A stretch of DNA of 24,923 bases from JAFGED01 sp964551295 (GCA_964551295.1 CAZKDJ010000045.1:1-24923); one strand, 5' to 3'; shown: positions 14,900 through 22,556, numbered from the stretch's first letter. Numbers and translations: made by a program. Notes: generated from the letters alone by a model not told the origin.

Positions 14900-15928
14900 A
14901 TGACAAAAGGAAAACGTCCCACTCAGGCCGATGTGGCTCGGCACGCTCAGGTTTCCACGGCCAGTGTCTCGCGCGTTCTCCGCAATACGGGCCCCGTGAG
15001 CCAAGGGCTTCGGGAACGGGTTGAGGCTTCTATTGCCGAATTGGGTTACATGCCTCGACAATCGGCCACCGATTTTTCCATCCAAGGCACTATTGCCCTC
15101 TTGATCGGTGACTTGCTCAACCCCTTTTTTTTGGAAATGGCACAGGGCGTTCAAGATGAGGTCAACAACCAACAGATGATCACGACGATCTACAACTTGA
15201 CCGATCAGCCACATCAGCAATCTCAGCTTTTGCGGCAATTGCGCAAGACGGGTGTCGCCGGTGTCATCCTGGCCGGGTTGGCGCCGTTTCCCGAACTGTT
15301 GGACTGGCAAGAGCGCCACAACATCCCGGTGGTGCTTTTCAACCGGCGCGTATCGCAACCGGGCGTGCATTGTATTGTGGTGGACTTTGAAAACGCCATG
15401 GTGCGCGCTACCCGACATTTGCTGGCTTTGGGTCATACGCGTATCGGTCATCTGGCCTCGCCCAGCACGGGTGAAATCGCCGAGGCTCGCCAGCAGGGGA
15501 TCCGGGCCGCCCTGGCGGAAGTAGGCCTGACGCTGCGGCCCAAGTGGTGCCCGATCGTGCCGCCCGGCAGGGAAGTGGGCGGTGGATTCCAGGCCATGCG
15601 GGTGTTGTTAGATTTGCCGGAGGATGAGCGTCCGACGGCGGTTATCGCGTTCAACGATATCATCGCCGTCGGCGCTTTGCACGCGGTACGCGGCCATGGC
15701 TTGTGCGTGCCGCAGGATATCTCGATTATCGGCGTGGACGATATCGCGCTGGCCGGTCACACCCATCCCCCTCTTACCACCATCAGCCAGCCCAAATACC
15801 ACATGGGCAAACTGGCGGTCCAGACGTTGCGCCGGATGAGCAAAGGGCGGATCAGCATGAGCAACAATTGCACCCTCCTGGAAACCCCGCTGATCGTCCG
15901 TGAGTCTACCGCTCCTTGTTCGACCTAG
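14900..15928 (+). CDS. LacI-family transcriptional regulator
   Basis: A 342-residue DNA-binding regulator. I start at the ATG at 14900, with AGGAGA 6-7 bases upstream; the frame is open further up but that stretch contains the promoters. The N-terminal helix-turn-helix is at residues 8-29 (TQADVARHAQVSTASVSRVL), the hinge near 50-60, then a sugar-binding core beginning TIALLIGDLLNPFF and including GVDDIALAGHTHPPLTTI. It is divergent from the CUT1 operon and 13 bases upstream of the GH88 gene, so it most likely controls both in response to an intracellular sugar. Ligand and operator are inferred only. It could act as repressor or activator. Confidence 0.93.
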   Translation: MTKGKRPTQADVARHAQVSTASVSRVLRNTGPVSQGLRERVEASIAELGYMPRQSATDFSIQGTIALLIGDLLNPFFLEMAQGVQDEVNNQQMITTIYNLTDQPHQQSQLLRQLRKTGVAGVILAGLAPFPELLDWQERHNIPVVLFNRRVSQPGVHCIVVDFENAMVRATRHLLALGHTRIGHLASPSTGEIAEARQQGIRAALAEVGLTLRPKWCPIVPPGREVGGGFQAMRVLLDLPEDERPTAVIAFNDIIAVGALHAVRGHGLCVPQDISIIGVDDIALAGHTHPPLTTISQPKYHMGKLAVQTLRRMSKGRISMSNNCTLLETPLIVRESTAPCST

Positions 15929-15941
15929 CGTCTGCCAAGAT

Positions 15942-17066
15942 ATGAAGCCAACACAGCTAACGACGATACGGGCCTTGCTAGAGCATGCCCTGAATCGAGT
16001 AAAGGGTAACTGCTCCGCCTATGGCCTTGAATTCCCAACACGAGGATACCCGGCGTACGAGACTGCCCCCAACGACCATTGGGTGGCCGGGTTTTGGCCT
16101 GGCATGTTGTGGTTGGCTTATCACGCCACGCAAGACTCCGAACTGCGGATGCAGGCGGAGGCGTTGCTCCCCAGTTTTGCCGAACGGTTGAAAAAGCGTG
16201 TCGATCTAAGCCACGACCTGGGGTTTCTATATACGTTGAGCGCTCGCGCGGCATGGCTGCTCACCGGAAACCGGCAGGCGCGCGATCTGGGACTGAGGGC
16301 CGCTCGGGAGTTGGGTCAGCGTTTCAATCCACGCGGCAACTATATCCAGGCTTGGGGGGAAATTGGCCAGGAACCAGAGGCGGGGCGGATGATTATCGAC
16401 TGTATGATGAATTTGCCCCTCCTTTACTGGGCCAGTGACGAAACCGGCGATAGCGGCTATCGTGAGATGGCCCGCCGCCACGCCGCGTCGACGCGGCGTT
16501 ACCTGGTGCGACAGGATGGCGGTACGTATCACACCTTCTTTATCGATCCTCAGAATGGGCAACCCATTGGGGGCAAGACCTGTCAGGGGTGCGCTGACGA
16601 GTCCTTATGGTCGCGGGGCCAGGCCTGGGCCATTTATGGGTTTGCCCTTACCGCGCAATGGCTGGAGGATGCCAATTTTCTGGCAGCAGCTCAAAAGACA
16701 GCCGACCGTTTTCTGATCGAGTCGCCCGTTGATAGCACACCACTTTGGGATCTGCGGCTGCCTGCCGATGCGCCTCAAAATCTCGATAGTTCCGCCGGGG
16801 CCATTGCCGCCTGCGGTCTGCTGCGCCTGGCGCAAATCACGGGAAGCGACGACTACCGCCAAAAAGCCGAGACGTTGGTCAAAACGCTGAGCACCGAATG
16901 TCTGGAAACCGAACCTGGCCGGCAGGGACTGCTCAAGTATGGGGCGCAACACGTGCCCGAAGGGATCGCCGACGATTATCTGATTTATGGCGATTATTTT
17001 TTTCTCGAAGCCCTGTTGACGTTAACCGGGCAAGCGCCCGATTTTTGGGGTCCGGCCAAACAGTAA
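15942..17066 (+). CDS. ugl: Unsaturated glucuronyl hydrolase, glycoside hydrolase family 88
   Basis: Cytoplasmic enzyme that hydrates and releases the unsaturated uronic acid left by polysaccharide lyases on the non-reducing end of oligosaccharides. With the ATG at 15942 it is 374 residues, close to the usual length; a GTG at 15900 would overlap lacI and add an unconserved stretch. The fold is an alpha/alpha barrel. The two catalytic Asp of the family correspond to D92 (HDLGFLY) and D153 (IIDCMMNLPLLYWA), 61 residues apart as in the Bacillus enzyme. Further marks are CADESLWSRGQAWAIYGFA and NLDSSAGAIAA. There is no signal peptide. The ribosome-binding site is weak, so it may be translated by coupling to lacI, whose stop is 13 bases away. 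GH105 is a less likely alternative. Confidence 0.9.
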   Translation: MKPTQLTTIRALLEHALNRVKGNCSAYGLEFPTRGYPAYETAPNDHWVAGFWPGMLWLAYHATQDSELRMQAEALLPSFAERLKKRVDLSHDLGFLYTLSARAAWLLTGNRQARDLGLRAARELGQRFNPRGNYIQAWGEIGQEPEAGRMIIDCMMNLPLLYWASDETGDSGYREMARRHAASTRRYLVRQDGGTYHTFFIDPQNGQPIGGKTCQGCADESLWSRGQAWAIYGFALTAQWLEDANFLAAAQKTADRFLIESPVDSTPLWDLRLPADAPQNLDSSAGAIAACGLLRLAQITGSDDYRQKAETLVKTLSTECLETEPGRQGLLKYGAQHVPEGIADDYLIYGDYFFLEALLTLTGQAPDFWGPAKQ

Positions 17067-17100
17067 TCAGATCCTTTCATCCATCTCTGTCGCAGTCAGT

Positions 17101-18705
17101 TTACGGCAGCGACAGGCGATACCACTGGCCTCCCAAGGCCGGCGACACACGAAAGTGGCCTCTCAGGTTTCCGTACACCCTGTCGGCAAGCACAGGGCGG
17201 CCCTCCTGCAAGGCCTCTTCGAGCGCCTGGATCAGGCTGGCGGCGACCATCCCCCTGCCGCCGTATGGCGAGGCTTCCATGATCGTGATGTCGGGACGCA
17301 TGCGCTCGACGTGCGCCAGGTAGTACATTGTGTACAGCGCGCGCCAGTCGGAGATCACGACTGCGTTCTCGGGCAGGTTCTCGATTCTGCTGACCGCCTG
17401 GCGCCTCGGTTCTTTTAAATCATGGATCGGATAGGCGTAATCCTCCTGTACGAACGTCGCAGCACCATCCCGTAGCGCCTGCCAGCGTATAGTCGCGGAA
17501 GGTCGCACGGTCACCAAAACGAGCAGGGCTGCTGCCAGCAGGTACAGCGGCAGAAAGTAACGCCGCTTGCGTGTCGCCACCAGGTGCCGGTGCGCCCACT
17601 CTAGCAGGGAGCCGGTGCCGCAGCCTATCGCCACCGCCACCAGGAGATAGGTCGGCAGGTAAAAGACGTACTTGTCCGGCGGCTGGTAGTTCAGAATAAA
17701 GAACATGATGGTGGTAAAGGCCACTAGCCAAAACAGGCCCAGCTTGGGTTTCGTGCGCAGCGTCACGGCCACGCCCAGCACGGTGCATAGGAGCATCGGG
17801 ATGGAGAACTCGTGGCTGAGGAGCCGATCGATATAAGTGAAAATCTCCTCTACTATGTCAATGTCCTGCGGGAACATGGCGTCCTGCCACTGGCGTCCCG
17901 TCATCGTCAACCCCAGCCGCTCGAACGGACTGTCCAGGTCGGTGACCTCGAGCCCCCAGTTCGACCTCGAAGGATACATGGTGACCTGGATAAAGCTTGA
18001 TGGTGGATTATTGAGGTCGATCGCGAGAGACGCCAACAGGAAAACACCTATTCCCAAGGCCACGCCCGCCAGGGCGGCGAGCACGGCCTGCCTCCTCTGC
18101 GGCCAGTGCAGACGTTGCAGCCACAGCGTCCCGACGACGAACAGGATTGCCGCCGGGGCCAGCAGCGCCACGGATGCATGGACGCCCAAACCCAGGCCGC
18201 CCAGCAGGGCCGCGAACAGTAGCGCGCGGTTGCGTTCGGCGGGAGCATTGTGCCAACGCCATAGGAGCAGCAGGATCGCGCTCAGGAACGCCAGCGCCGG
18301 CGTGTATACCTCGGCGATGACGGCCTGCGCCCAGAACGTGTACGAAAGCCCCAGCGCGAGGCTCCCCAGCGCGGCCCCGATGCGGCTGCGGGTCACATAG
18401 CGCGTCAGCAGGAAAACGGTGCTCAAGGTTGTGGCTGCGCCGACTGCCGAGAGCAGGTTGACGCGCCAGGCTGGTGAAGCGATAGGCGCGAAGCTGAGCA
18501 GCCGCGCCAGGAGCAGATAGATCGGATAGCCGGTGGAGTGCGTCGTCCCCAGGGTGTAGGCCAACGTCTGGAACTCGGCGCTGTCGCCGTAGAGCACATC
18601 CGGCGCCAGGGTGCGCACGTACATCGCCAGCCCGCATGTCCCTATGGCCAGTGCGATCCAGTAGTCGGTCTTGTTGGGTTGAGGCGTGTTCGGTTTAGCA
18701 GTCAA
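17101..18705 (-). CDS. DUF2723 multi-pass membrane protein, putative GT-C-type glycosyltransferase
   Basis: A 534-residue integral membrane protein with roughly eleven hydrophobic helices. The N-terminal loop (residues 40-68) reads GDSAEFQTLAYTLG, then THSTGYPIY; Asp41/Glu44 after the first helix and the H-x-x-GYP motif are typical of DUF2723 proteins, the family of animal TMEM260, a protein O-mannosyltransferase. A lipid-linked sugar donor and an extracytoplasmic acceptor are therefore plausible. The C-terminal soluble part begins near RWQALRDGAATFVQEDY and ends in GQWYRLSLP. The start is a TTG at 18705, since a stop lies 15 bases upstream and the frame lacks an earlier ATG. It converges with the GH88 gene, 34 bases apart, and appears unrelated to it. 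Confidence 0.8.
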   Translation of the reverse strand: MTAKPNTPQPNKTDYWIALAIGTCGLAMYVRTLAPDVLYGDSAEFQTLAYTLGTTHSTGYPIYLLLARLLSFAPIASPAWRVNLLSAVGAATTLSTVFLLTRYVTRSRIGAALGSLALGLSYTFWAQAVIAEVYTPALAFLSAILLLLWRWHNAPAERNRALLFAALLGGLGLGVHASVALLAPAAILFVVGTLWLQRLHWPQRRQAVLAALAGVALGIGVFLLASLAIDLNNPPSSFIQVTMYPSRSNWGLEVTDLDSPFERLGLTMTGRQWQDAMFPQDIDIVEEIFTYIDRLLSHEFSIPMLLCTVLGVAVTLRTKPKLGLFWLVAFTTIMFFILNYQPPDKYVFYLPTYLLVAVAIGCGTGSLLEWAHRHLVATRKRRYFLPLYLLAAALLVLVTVRPSATIRWQALRDGAATFVQEDYAYPIHDLKEPRRQAVSRIENLPENAVVISDWRALYTMYYLAHVERMRPDITIMEASPYGGRGMVAASLIQALEEALQEGRPVLADRVYGNLRGHFRVSPALGGQWYRLSLP

Positions 18706-18707
18706 TC

Positions 18708-18812
18708 CAAAAAGTTATTCTAATCCAGATGGTAAACGCCAAGGCCGAGGAATGCTTTGGCTTCCGGCGCGAGGAACTGCTCAGCCAATCGGTGCATATT
18801 CTGGCTAGACTG
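18708..18812 (+). pseudogene. PAS-domain remnant
   Basis: The plus-strand frame from about 18708 reads KVILIQMVNAKAEECFGF, then RREELLSQSVHIL, the recognisable core of a PAS sensory domain (VNA-AE--FG--REELLG). It has no proper start, is only about 35 residues long and loses resemblance before the palindromic element that follows at 18832. It is probably what is left of a sensor kinase or cyclase gene after deletion. The short size limits certainty. Confidence 0.5.
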
Positions 18813-18831
18813 AAGATATTGTATTGTCAGC

Positions 18832-18945
18832 AATTCCCGTTTTGTAGCCGCGATTTCCAAATCGCGCGCATCTTGCCACGAAAAACACCCTGCGCGATTG
18901 CGAAATCGCGGCTACAGCCCGGCGTTTTTTCCCATAACGGGAATT
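18832..18945. repeat. Long imperfect palindromic intergenic element
   Basis: Nested inverted repeats pair across 114 bases: AATTCCCGTT (18832-18841) with AACGGGAATT (18936-18945), and TGTAGCCGCGATTT (18843-18856) with AAATCGCGGCTACA (18903-18916), with further pairing of AATCGCGC and GCGCGATT inside. The sequence TGTATTGT also occurs just outside both ends, possibly a target duplication. It lies beyond the RNase III stop and beside the PAS remnant. Confidence 0.75.
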
Positions 18946-18964
18946 TCTGTTGTATTGTGAGCTT

Positions 18965-19690
18965 TCAATCTGACCGGATTTGCAAGTTCTCCAGCGCTTC
19001 CTGCGCTGCCGCTTGCTCGGCGGCCTGCTTGCTGTGTCCGCTGCCGCGGCCTTTGATCTCTTCGTGCAGTAGCACCTCGGCCTCGAAAACCTTGGCGTGG
19101 TCGGGCCCTCTTTCGGCGACGATGCGGTAGTGGGGCGTGGCGCCCAACTCGGCCTGGCTCCATTCCTGGAGGCGGCTCTTGGCATCCTGGTCGGAATTGG
19201 CGGCCAGCGTCTCTTCCGTCGCCGGGCCGACGAGCGGCTCGACGAAGGCTTCGACGGTTTCGAGCCCACCGTCGAGGTACAATGCCCCCACGACGGCCTC
19301 GAAGGCGTCGCACAAGTTGGCTTCCCGCTCCTGCCCGCCGGCCTCCTCCTCGCCTCGCCCCAGGCGCAGCGCCTCGCCGATCCCCACCTGCCTGGCGAAC
19401 TGGGCCAGTGTCTCGGTGCGCACCAGCGCTGCCCGCAGGCGCGTCATGCGTCCCTCGTCAAAGTCGGGGTACGTGCGGAACACCCACGCCCCGATGACGA
19501 AATCGAGCGTCGCGTCGCCCAAAAACTCGAGCCGCTGGTTGTCGCAGATCTTTTCCTCGGGATGTTCGTTGATGTAAGAAGGGTGGGTGATAGCACGTCG
19601 GAGGTGAATCTGCTTTCTGAAGCGATGCCCCAATGCCTGTTGAAGGGCTTCTAGACTGTCCGTTCTCTCGTTTTGTTCGTTTTCTTCCAT
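18965..19690 (-). CDS. rnc: Ribonuclease III
   Basis: Double-strand-specific endoribonuclease of 241 residues that processes rRNA precursors and structured mRNAs. The RNase III domain (about 12-160) has the signature NQRLEFLGDATLDFVIG with metal ligands E55, D59, D128 and E131 (CDAFEAVVGALYLD). Residue 52 is Gln where most enzymes have Glu; the essential pair remains. The dsRNA-binding domain is at about 167-238 (DAKSRLQEWSQAELG to HSKQAAEQAAAQEALENL). The ATG is two bases after the stop of the RNA methyltransferase, so the two are co-transcribed and probably translationally coupled. Confidence 0.97.
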   Translation of the reverse strand: MEENEQNERTDSLEALQQALGHRFRKQIHLRRAITHPSYINEHPEEKICDNQRLEFLGDATLDFVIGAWVFRTYPDFDEGRMTRLRAALVRTETLAQFARQVGIGEALRLGRGEEEAGGQEREANLCDAFEAVVGALYLDGGLETVEAFVEPLVGPATEETLAANSDQDAKSRLQEWSQAELGATPHYRIVAERGPDHAKVFEAEVLLHEEIKGRGSGHSKQAAEQAAAQEALENLQIRSD

Positions 19691-19692
19691 AC

Positions 19693-20529
19693 TTACACAC
19701 TCGTTTGCTCCTGATTTTCCCGCAGCCAGGCGTACATCAGCACGCCCCCGGCCACGGCCACGTTAAGCGACTCGGCTTTTCCAACGATGGGCAGCCGGAC
19801 CCAATGCTTAACTTGCGCGCGTACGTCTTTGGAGAGCCCGCGGGCCTCGTTGCCCAGGATCAAGGCCACGCCGCCTTTCCACAATCCCTGTCCCCAGGTT
19901 TCTCCCTGGTGGGCGTCCGCTCCCACCGGTCGCAGGCTTTGATTGTGCAGCCAGTCAAAGAACGCGGGCACGTCCTCGGTGCGCACGAGCGGCACGTTGA
20001 ACAGCGAGCCCATGCTGCCACGCACCGTCTTGGGGTCAAAGGGGTCGACGCAGGGCTCGATCAATACCACGGCAGCCGCTCCAACGGCGTCGGCGGTGCG
20101 GATGAGCGTGCCCACGTTGCCGGGGTCCTGCAGCCGGTCGAGCACGATGACCAGTTCGTCGCCCGCCGGGTGAATCGTCTTGAGCGACGTCTCGAACAGG
20201 GCAAAGGTGGCCGCGATGCCTTGGGGCGTGTCCCGCTCCGATAGCGCCTGTATCACGTGTTCTGATACGGGCACCAGCCCGGCTTTGGTTTGGCGAAAGC
20301 GCTCCAGAAGCGCCGGTGCCTCGGTGCCTGTGAATAGCTCTTGGCAGTAAAAGACCTCGAGAGGGCGGGCCTCCGCTTCCTGCGCTGCATCCAGTGCCAT
20401 GTGCAGGATTTGAAGCCCCTCGATCAGGAAGCGGCCCTGGCGCTCTCGGTGCTTGCGCTGATCGAGCTTGCGGGCATCGACGATGCGGCGGTTGCGCGTG
20501 CTGGTGATGATGGTCGTCTCTTGGCTCAT
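19693..20529 (-). CDS. SpoU/TrmH-family RNA 2'-O-methyltransferase
   Basis: SAM-dependent ribose methyltransferase of 278 residues with the knotted SPOUT fold, probably acting on rRNA. An N-terminal substrate-binding domain (about 10-110, RKHRERQGRFLIEGLQIL) precedes the catalytic domain. Motif 1 is at 131-147 (DRLQDPGNVGTLIRTAD), motif 2 at 224-232 (ILGNEARGL, with N227/E228) and motif 3 at 246-262 (LPIVGKAESLNVAVAGG). RlmB and TsnR-like proteins share this layout, so the exact nucleotide is unknown. The ATG at 20529 follows a 60-base gap containing an 11-bp inverted repeat after the glycosyltransferase gene. Confidence 0.92.
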   Translation of the reverse strand: MSQETTIITSTRNRRIVDARKLDQRKHRERQGRFLIEGLQILHMALDAAQEAEARPLEVFYCQELFTGTEAPALLERFRQTKAGLVPVSEHVIQALSERDTPQGIAATFALFETSLKTIHPAGDELVIVLDRLQDPGNVGTLIRTADAVGAAAVVLIEPCVDPFDPKTVRGSMGSLFNVPLVRTEDVPAFFDWLHNQSLRPVGADAHQGETWGQGLWKGGVALILGNEARGLSKDVRAQVKHWVRLPIVGKAESLNVAVAGGVLMYAWLRENQEQTSV

Positions 20530-20540
20530 AGCACTGGCTT

Positions 20541-20577
20541 AGGATGCAAGATACAGGAGGCAGGAGTCTTGCATCCT
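20541..20577. repeat. 11-bp inverted repeat between glycosyltransferase and methyltransferase genes
   Basis: AGGATGCAAGA (20541-20551) and TCTTGCATCCT (20567-20577) form a perfect stem with a 15-base loop. The surroundings repeat the words GCAAGAT, CAGGAGGCAGGA and GCATCCTGCATCTTG, suggesting an expanded intergenic repeat. No U-run follows on the minus strand. Confidence 0.6.
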
Positions 20578-20589
20578 GCATCTTGTCTC

Positions 20590-21303
20590 TTATCTTTGTC
20601 TTTCCTCGCGCAACTCTCGGCTCAGCCGCAGCCGGAAGCGGGCCAGGTCGCGGAACGCCTTGACGATGACGCGGATATTCGCGCCGGTGGGATGGCCCGC
20701 CACGCGTGGCAGGTGCGTCACCTCCACCTCGGCGATGCGAAAGCCGCGCGCCTTGGCCCCGGCCAGGAACTCGGTGTCGATCATCGCGCCGCTGGAGATG
20801 AGGGTCACGTGGTCCAGTATCTCGCGCCGGAACAGCTTGAAACCGCAGTCGATGTCGCGGCACAGGTAGCCAAACAGCAGCCGCACGAGTGTGTTCCAGC
20901 CCAGTGCGTTGAACTTGCGGATGAGGGGATCCTGCCGGTCGGCTCGGTAGCCGGAGACGATGTCAGCCTGGTCGATCTTTTGCAGGAAGCGAGTGATTTC
21001 GTCAAAATCGAACTGCTTGTCCGCAGGTGTGAATGCGATCAGATCCTTGGTCGCGGCTGCAAATCCGGCCTTGAGTGATCCTCCGTAACCTCGATTGGGG
21101 TAATGTTCCACCAGCCGAAAATTGGGGGTGCGCTGCTCCAGTTCGCGGGTGATCTCACCCGTGCGGTCGGTGCTACCGTCGTTGACCAGGATGATCTCAT
21201 AATCCATTTCCAGTTGCTGTGCTACGGTGGACACTTCCTCTACAGCGCTGGCGACGTTGTCCTCTTCGTTATAGGCAGGAAGGACGATGGACAAACCGGA
21301 CAT
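20590..21303 (-). CDS. Family 2 glycosyltransferase, DPM1-like
   Basis: A 237-residue GT-A enzyme without membrane helices, related to polyprenyl-phosphate sugar synthases. It has the N-terminal LSIVLPAYNEEDNV, the nucleotide-binding VNDGSTDRT (40-48) and ADKQFDF at about 94-100, where the usual DxD/DADLQ has become PADKQ with D95 retained. DIDCGFKLFRREIL follows. The ATG at 21303 has AAGGAGA upstream. It could make a lipid-linked sugar donor; the DUF2723 protein in the same strand direction would be a logical user, but this link is inferred. It leads the cluster with the RNA methyltransferase and RNase III. Confidence 0.88.
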   Translation of the reverse strand: MSGLSIVLPAYNEEDNVASAVEEVSTVAQQLEMDYEIILVNDGSTDRTGEITRELEQRTPNFRLVEHYPNRGYGGSLKAGFAAATKDLIAFTPADKQFDFDEITRFLQKIDQADIVSGYRADRQDPLIRKFNALGWNTLVRLLFGYLCRDIDCGFKLFRREILDHVTLISSGAMIDTEFLAGAKARGFRIAEVEVTHLPRVAGHPTGANIRVIVKAFRDLARFRLRLSRELREERQR

Positions 21304-21379
21304 ATTCTCTCCTTGGGTTCAGAGTGTCTCAATGTTACACCAATCTATCCAAATTCGCATTCGCTTGTGTATATTTGCT

Positions 21380-21431
21380 GGGGGGGGGACTGTGTTATGG
21401 TGGGGTTGTGTGGGCGCTTCGCGCCCACACA
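21380..21431. other. Poly-G tract and strong GC hairpin in divergent intergenic region
   Basis: Nine consecutive G (21380-21388) are followed by an 11-bp hairpin TGTGTGGGCGC-TTC-GCGCCCACACA (21407-21431). It lies between the divergent glycosyltransferase and ftsY genes. Without a U-run a terminator role is unlikely; the homopolymer could also be a length-variable or sequencing-prone site. Confidence 0.6.
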
Positions 21432-21486
21432 CCCCCACAATTCCCTGTTTTGCAGAGGGCAGTTGCAAAGTGATTGCCTTGCCTGA

Positions 21487-21515
21487 TTGCCAATAGCCAG
21501 TCGCTGCGGTATAAT
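21487..21515 (+). promoter_or_regulatory. ftsY promoter
   Basis: TTGCCA (21487-21492) and a perfect TATAAT (21510-21515) are 17 bases apart. Transcription would start near 21522, only about 11 bases before the ATG at 21533, leaving a very short leader without a clear ribosome-binding site. Confidence 0.75.
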
Positions 21516-21532
21516 TTGCACGGATTTGACTT

Positions 21533-22444
21533 ATGGCTGTTTCAGCGGCTCAGTCGATTAAGGATAGTTTGACCCGCACGCGCAACGCGGTCTTTGGCCG
21601 TGTGGCGGGGTTGTTTGGCGCCAGCGAGGTGATGGCGGATACCTGGGATGAGCTAGAGGAGTTGCTCATCCAGGCCGACGTGGGTGTCGAGACGACCCTT
21701 TACCTGGTCGATCGCCTGCGCCAGCGCGCGCGCGACGAGGCGATATTAAAGGCCGACGCGTTCCGCACGGCGCTGAAGGAAGAACTGCGCGCGCTGCTGC
21801 CCGATCCGCTGCCGCTCGATCTGGGCGGTCGTCCGCTGGACGTGGTGCTCATCGTCGGCGTCAACGGCTCCGGCAAGACGACGAGCATCGCCAAGCTGGC
21901 CTATCACTACGAGCGGGAGGGCCGCCAGGTGCTGCTGGCGGCGGCCGATACCTTCCGCGCCGCGGCGATGGATCAGTTGGAGGTGTGGGCCGGGCGCGTG
22001 GGGGTAGTGATCGTCAAGGGGCCGGAGGGGGGCGATCCAGGCGCGGTCGTTTTTGACGCGCTACAGGCGGCTCGGGCGCGCGGGGTGGACATGGTGATCG
22101 TCGATACCGCCGGGCGGCTGCACACGCAGTACAACCTGATGGCCGAGCTGCGCAAGGTGCGCAAGGTGGCGGGAAAGGGCGCCGCGGGTGCGCCTCACGA
22201 GACGCTGCTGGTGATCGACGCCACCACCGGTCAGAACGCGCTGGCCCAGGCGCGTCACTTCCAAGAGGCGGTCGAGGTGACCGGCGTGGTCCTGGCCAAG
22301 CTTGATGGCACTGCCAAGGGCGGCATGGTCTTTGCCATCGCCCGCGAGCTGGGCCTGCCGGTGCGCTTTGTCGGCACAGGGGAGCGCATGGAGGACCTGA
22401 TGCCGTTCGACGCCGATGTGTTCGTGGATGGGCTGTTCGAATAG
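21533..22444 (+). CDS. ftsY: Signal recognition particle receptor FtsY
   Basis: SRP-type GTPase of 303 residues that docks ribosome-SRP complexes at the membrane translocon. It has the helical N domain (about 1-100), then the G domain with G1 GVNGSGKTT (109-117), DTFRAAA (139-145), G3 DTAGR (191-195) and G4 AKLD (255-258, normally TKLD). GTGERMEDLMPFD lies at the end. The acidic A domain of E. coli FtsY is absent, as in many bacteria. It has its own promoter with a near-leaderless start. The following 110 bases before the next gene hold no recognisable terminator. Confidence 0.97.
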   Translation: MAVSAAQSIKDSLTRTRNAVFGRVAGLFGASEVMADTWDELEELLIQADVGVETTLYLVDRLRQRARDEAILKADAFRTALKEELRALLPDPLPLDLGGRPLDVVLIVGVNGSGKTTSIAKLAYHYEREGRQVLLAAADTFRAAAMDQLEVWAGRVGVVIVKGPEGGDPGAVVFDALQAARARGVDMVIVDTAGRLHTQYNLMAELRKVRKVAGKGAAGAPHETLLVIDATTGQNALAQARHFQEAVEVTGVVLAKLDGTAKGGMVFAIARELGLPVRFVGTGERMEDLMPFDADVFVDGLFE

Positions 22445-22556
22445 TGGGAGATTGGTAGGCTAGTAAATTGGTAGTTGGGCAGCTTGGTTTGGATTGAAGG
22501 TGCCCCTCGTCAGTGCCACCATTATCATCGAGTTTGGATATAGTGGGGGGATACAC

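Noticed and set aside
17087..17115. Bidirectional terminator between the GH88 and DUF2723 genes
   Set aside because: The CTGTCGC/GCGACAG stem is only 7 bp with a 15-base loop and no U-run, and half of it lies inside the coding end of the DUF2723 gene.
20036..20863. Minus-strand open frame crossing the methyltransferase and glycosyltransferase genes
   Set aside because: It runs through two well-supported genes in another frame and reads as Arg/Pro/His-rich low-complexity sequence.
21380..21415. G-quadruplex in the ftsY upstream region
   Set aside because: The G-tracts after the G9 run are separated by loops that are too long and irregular for a standard motif; kept only as a homopolymer observation.
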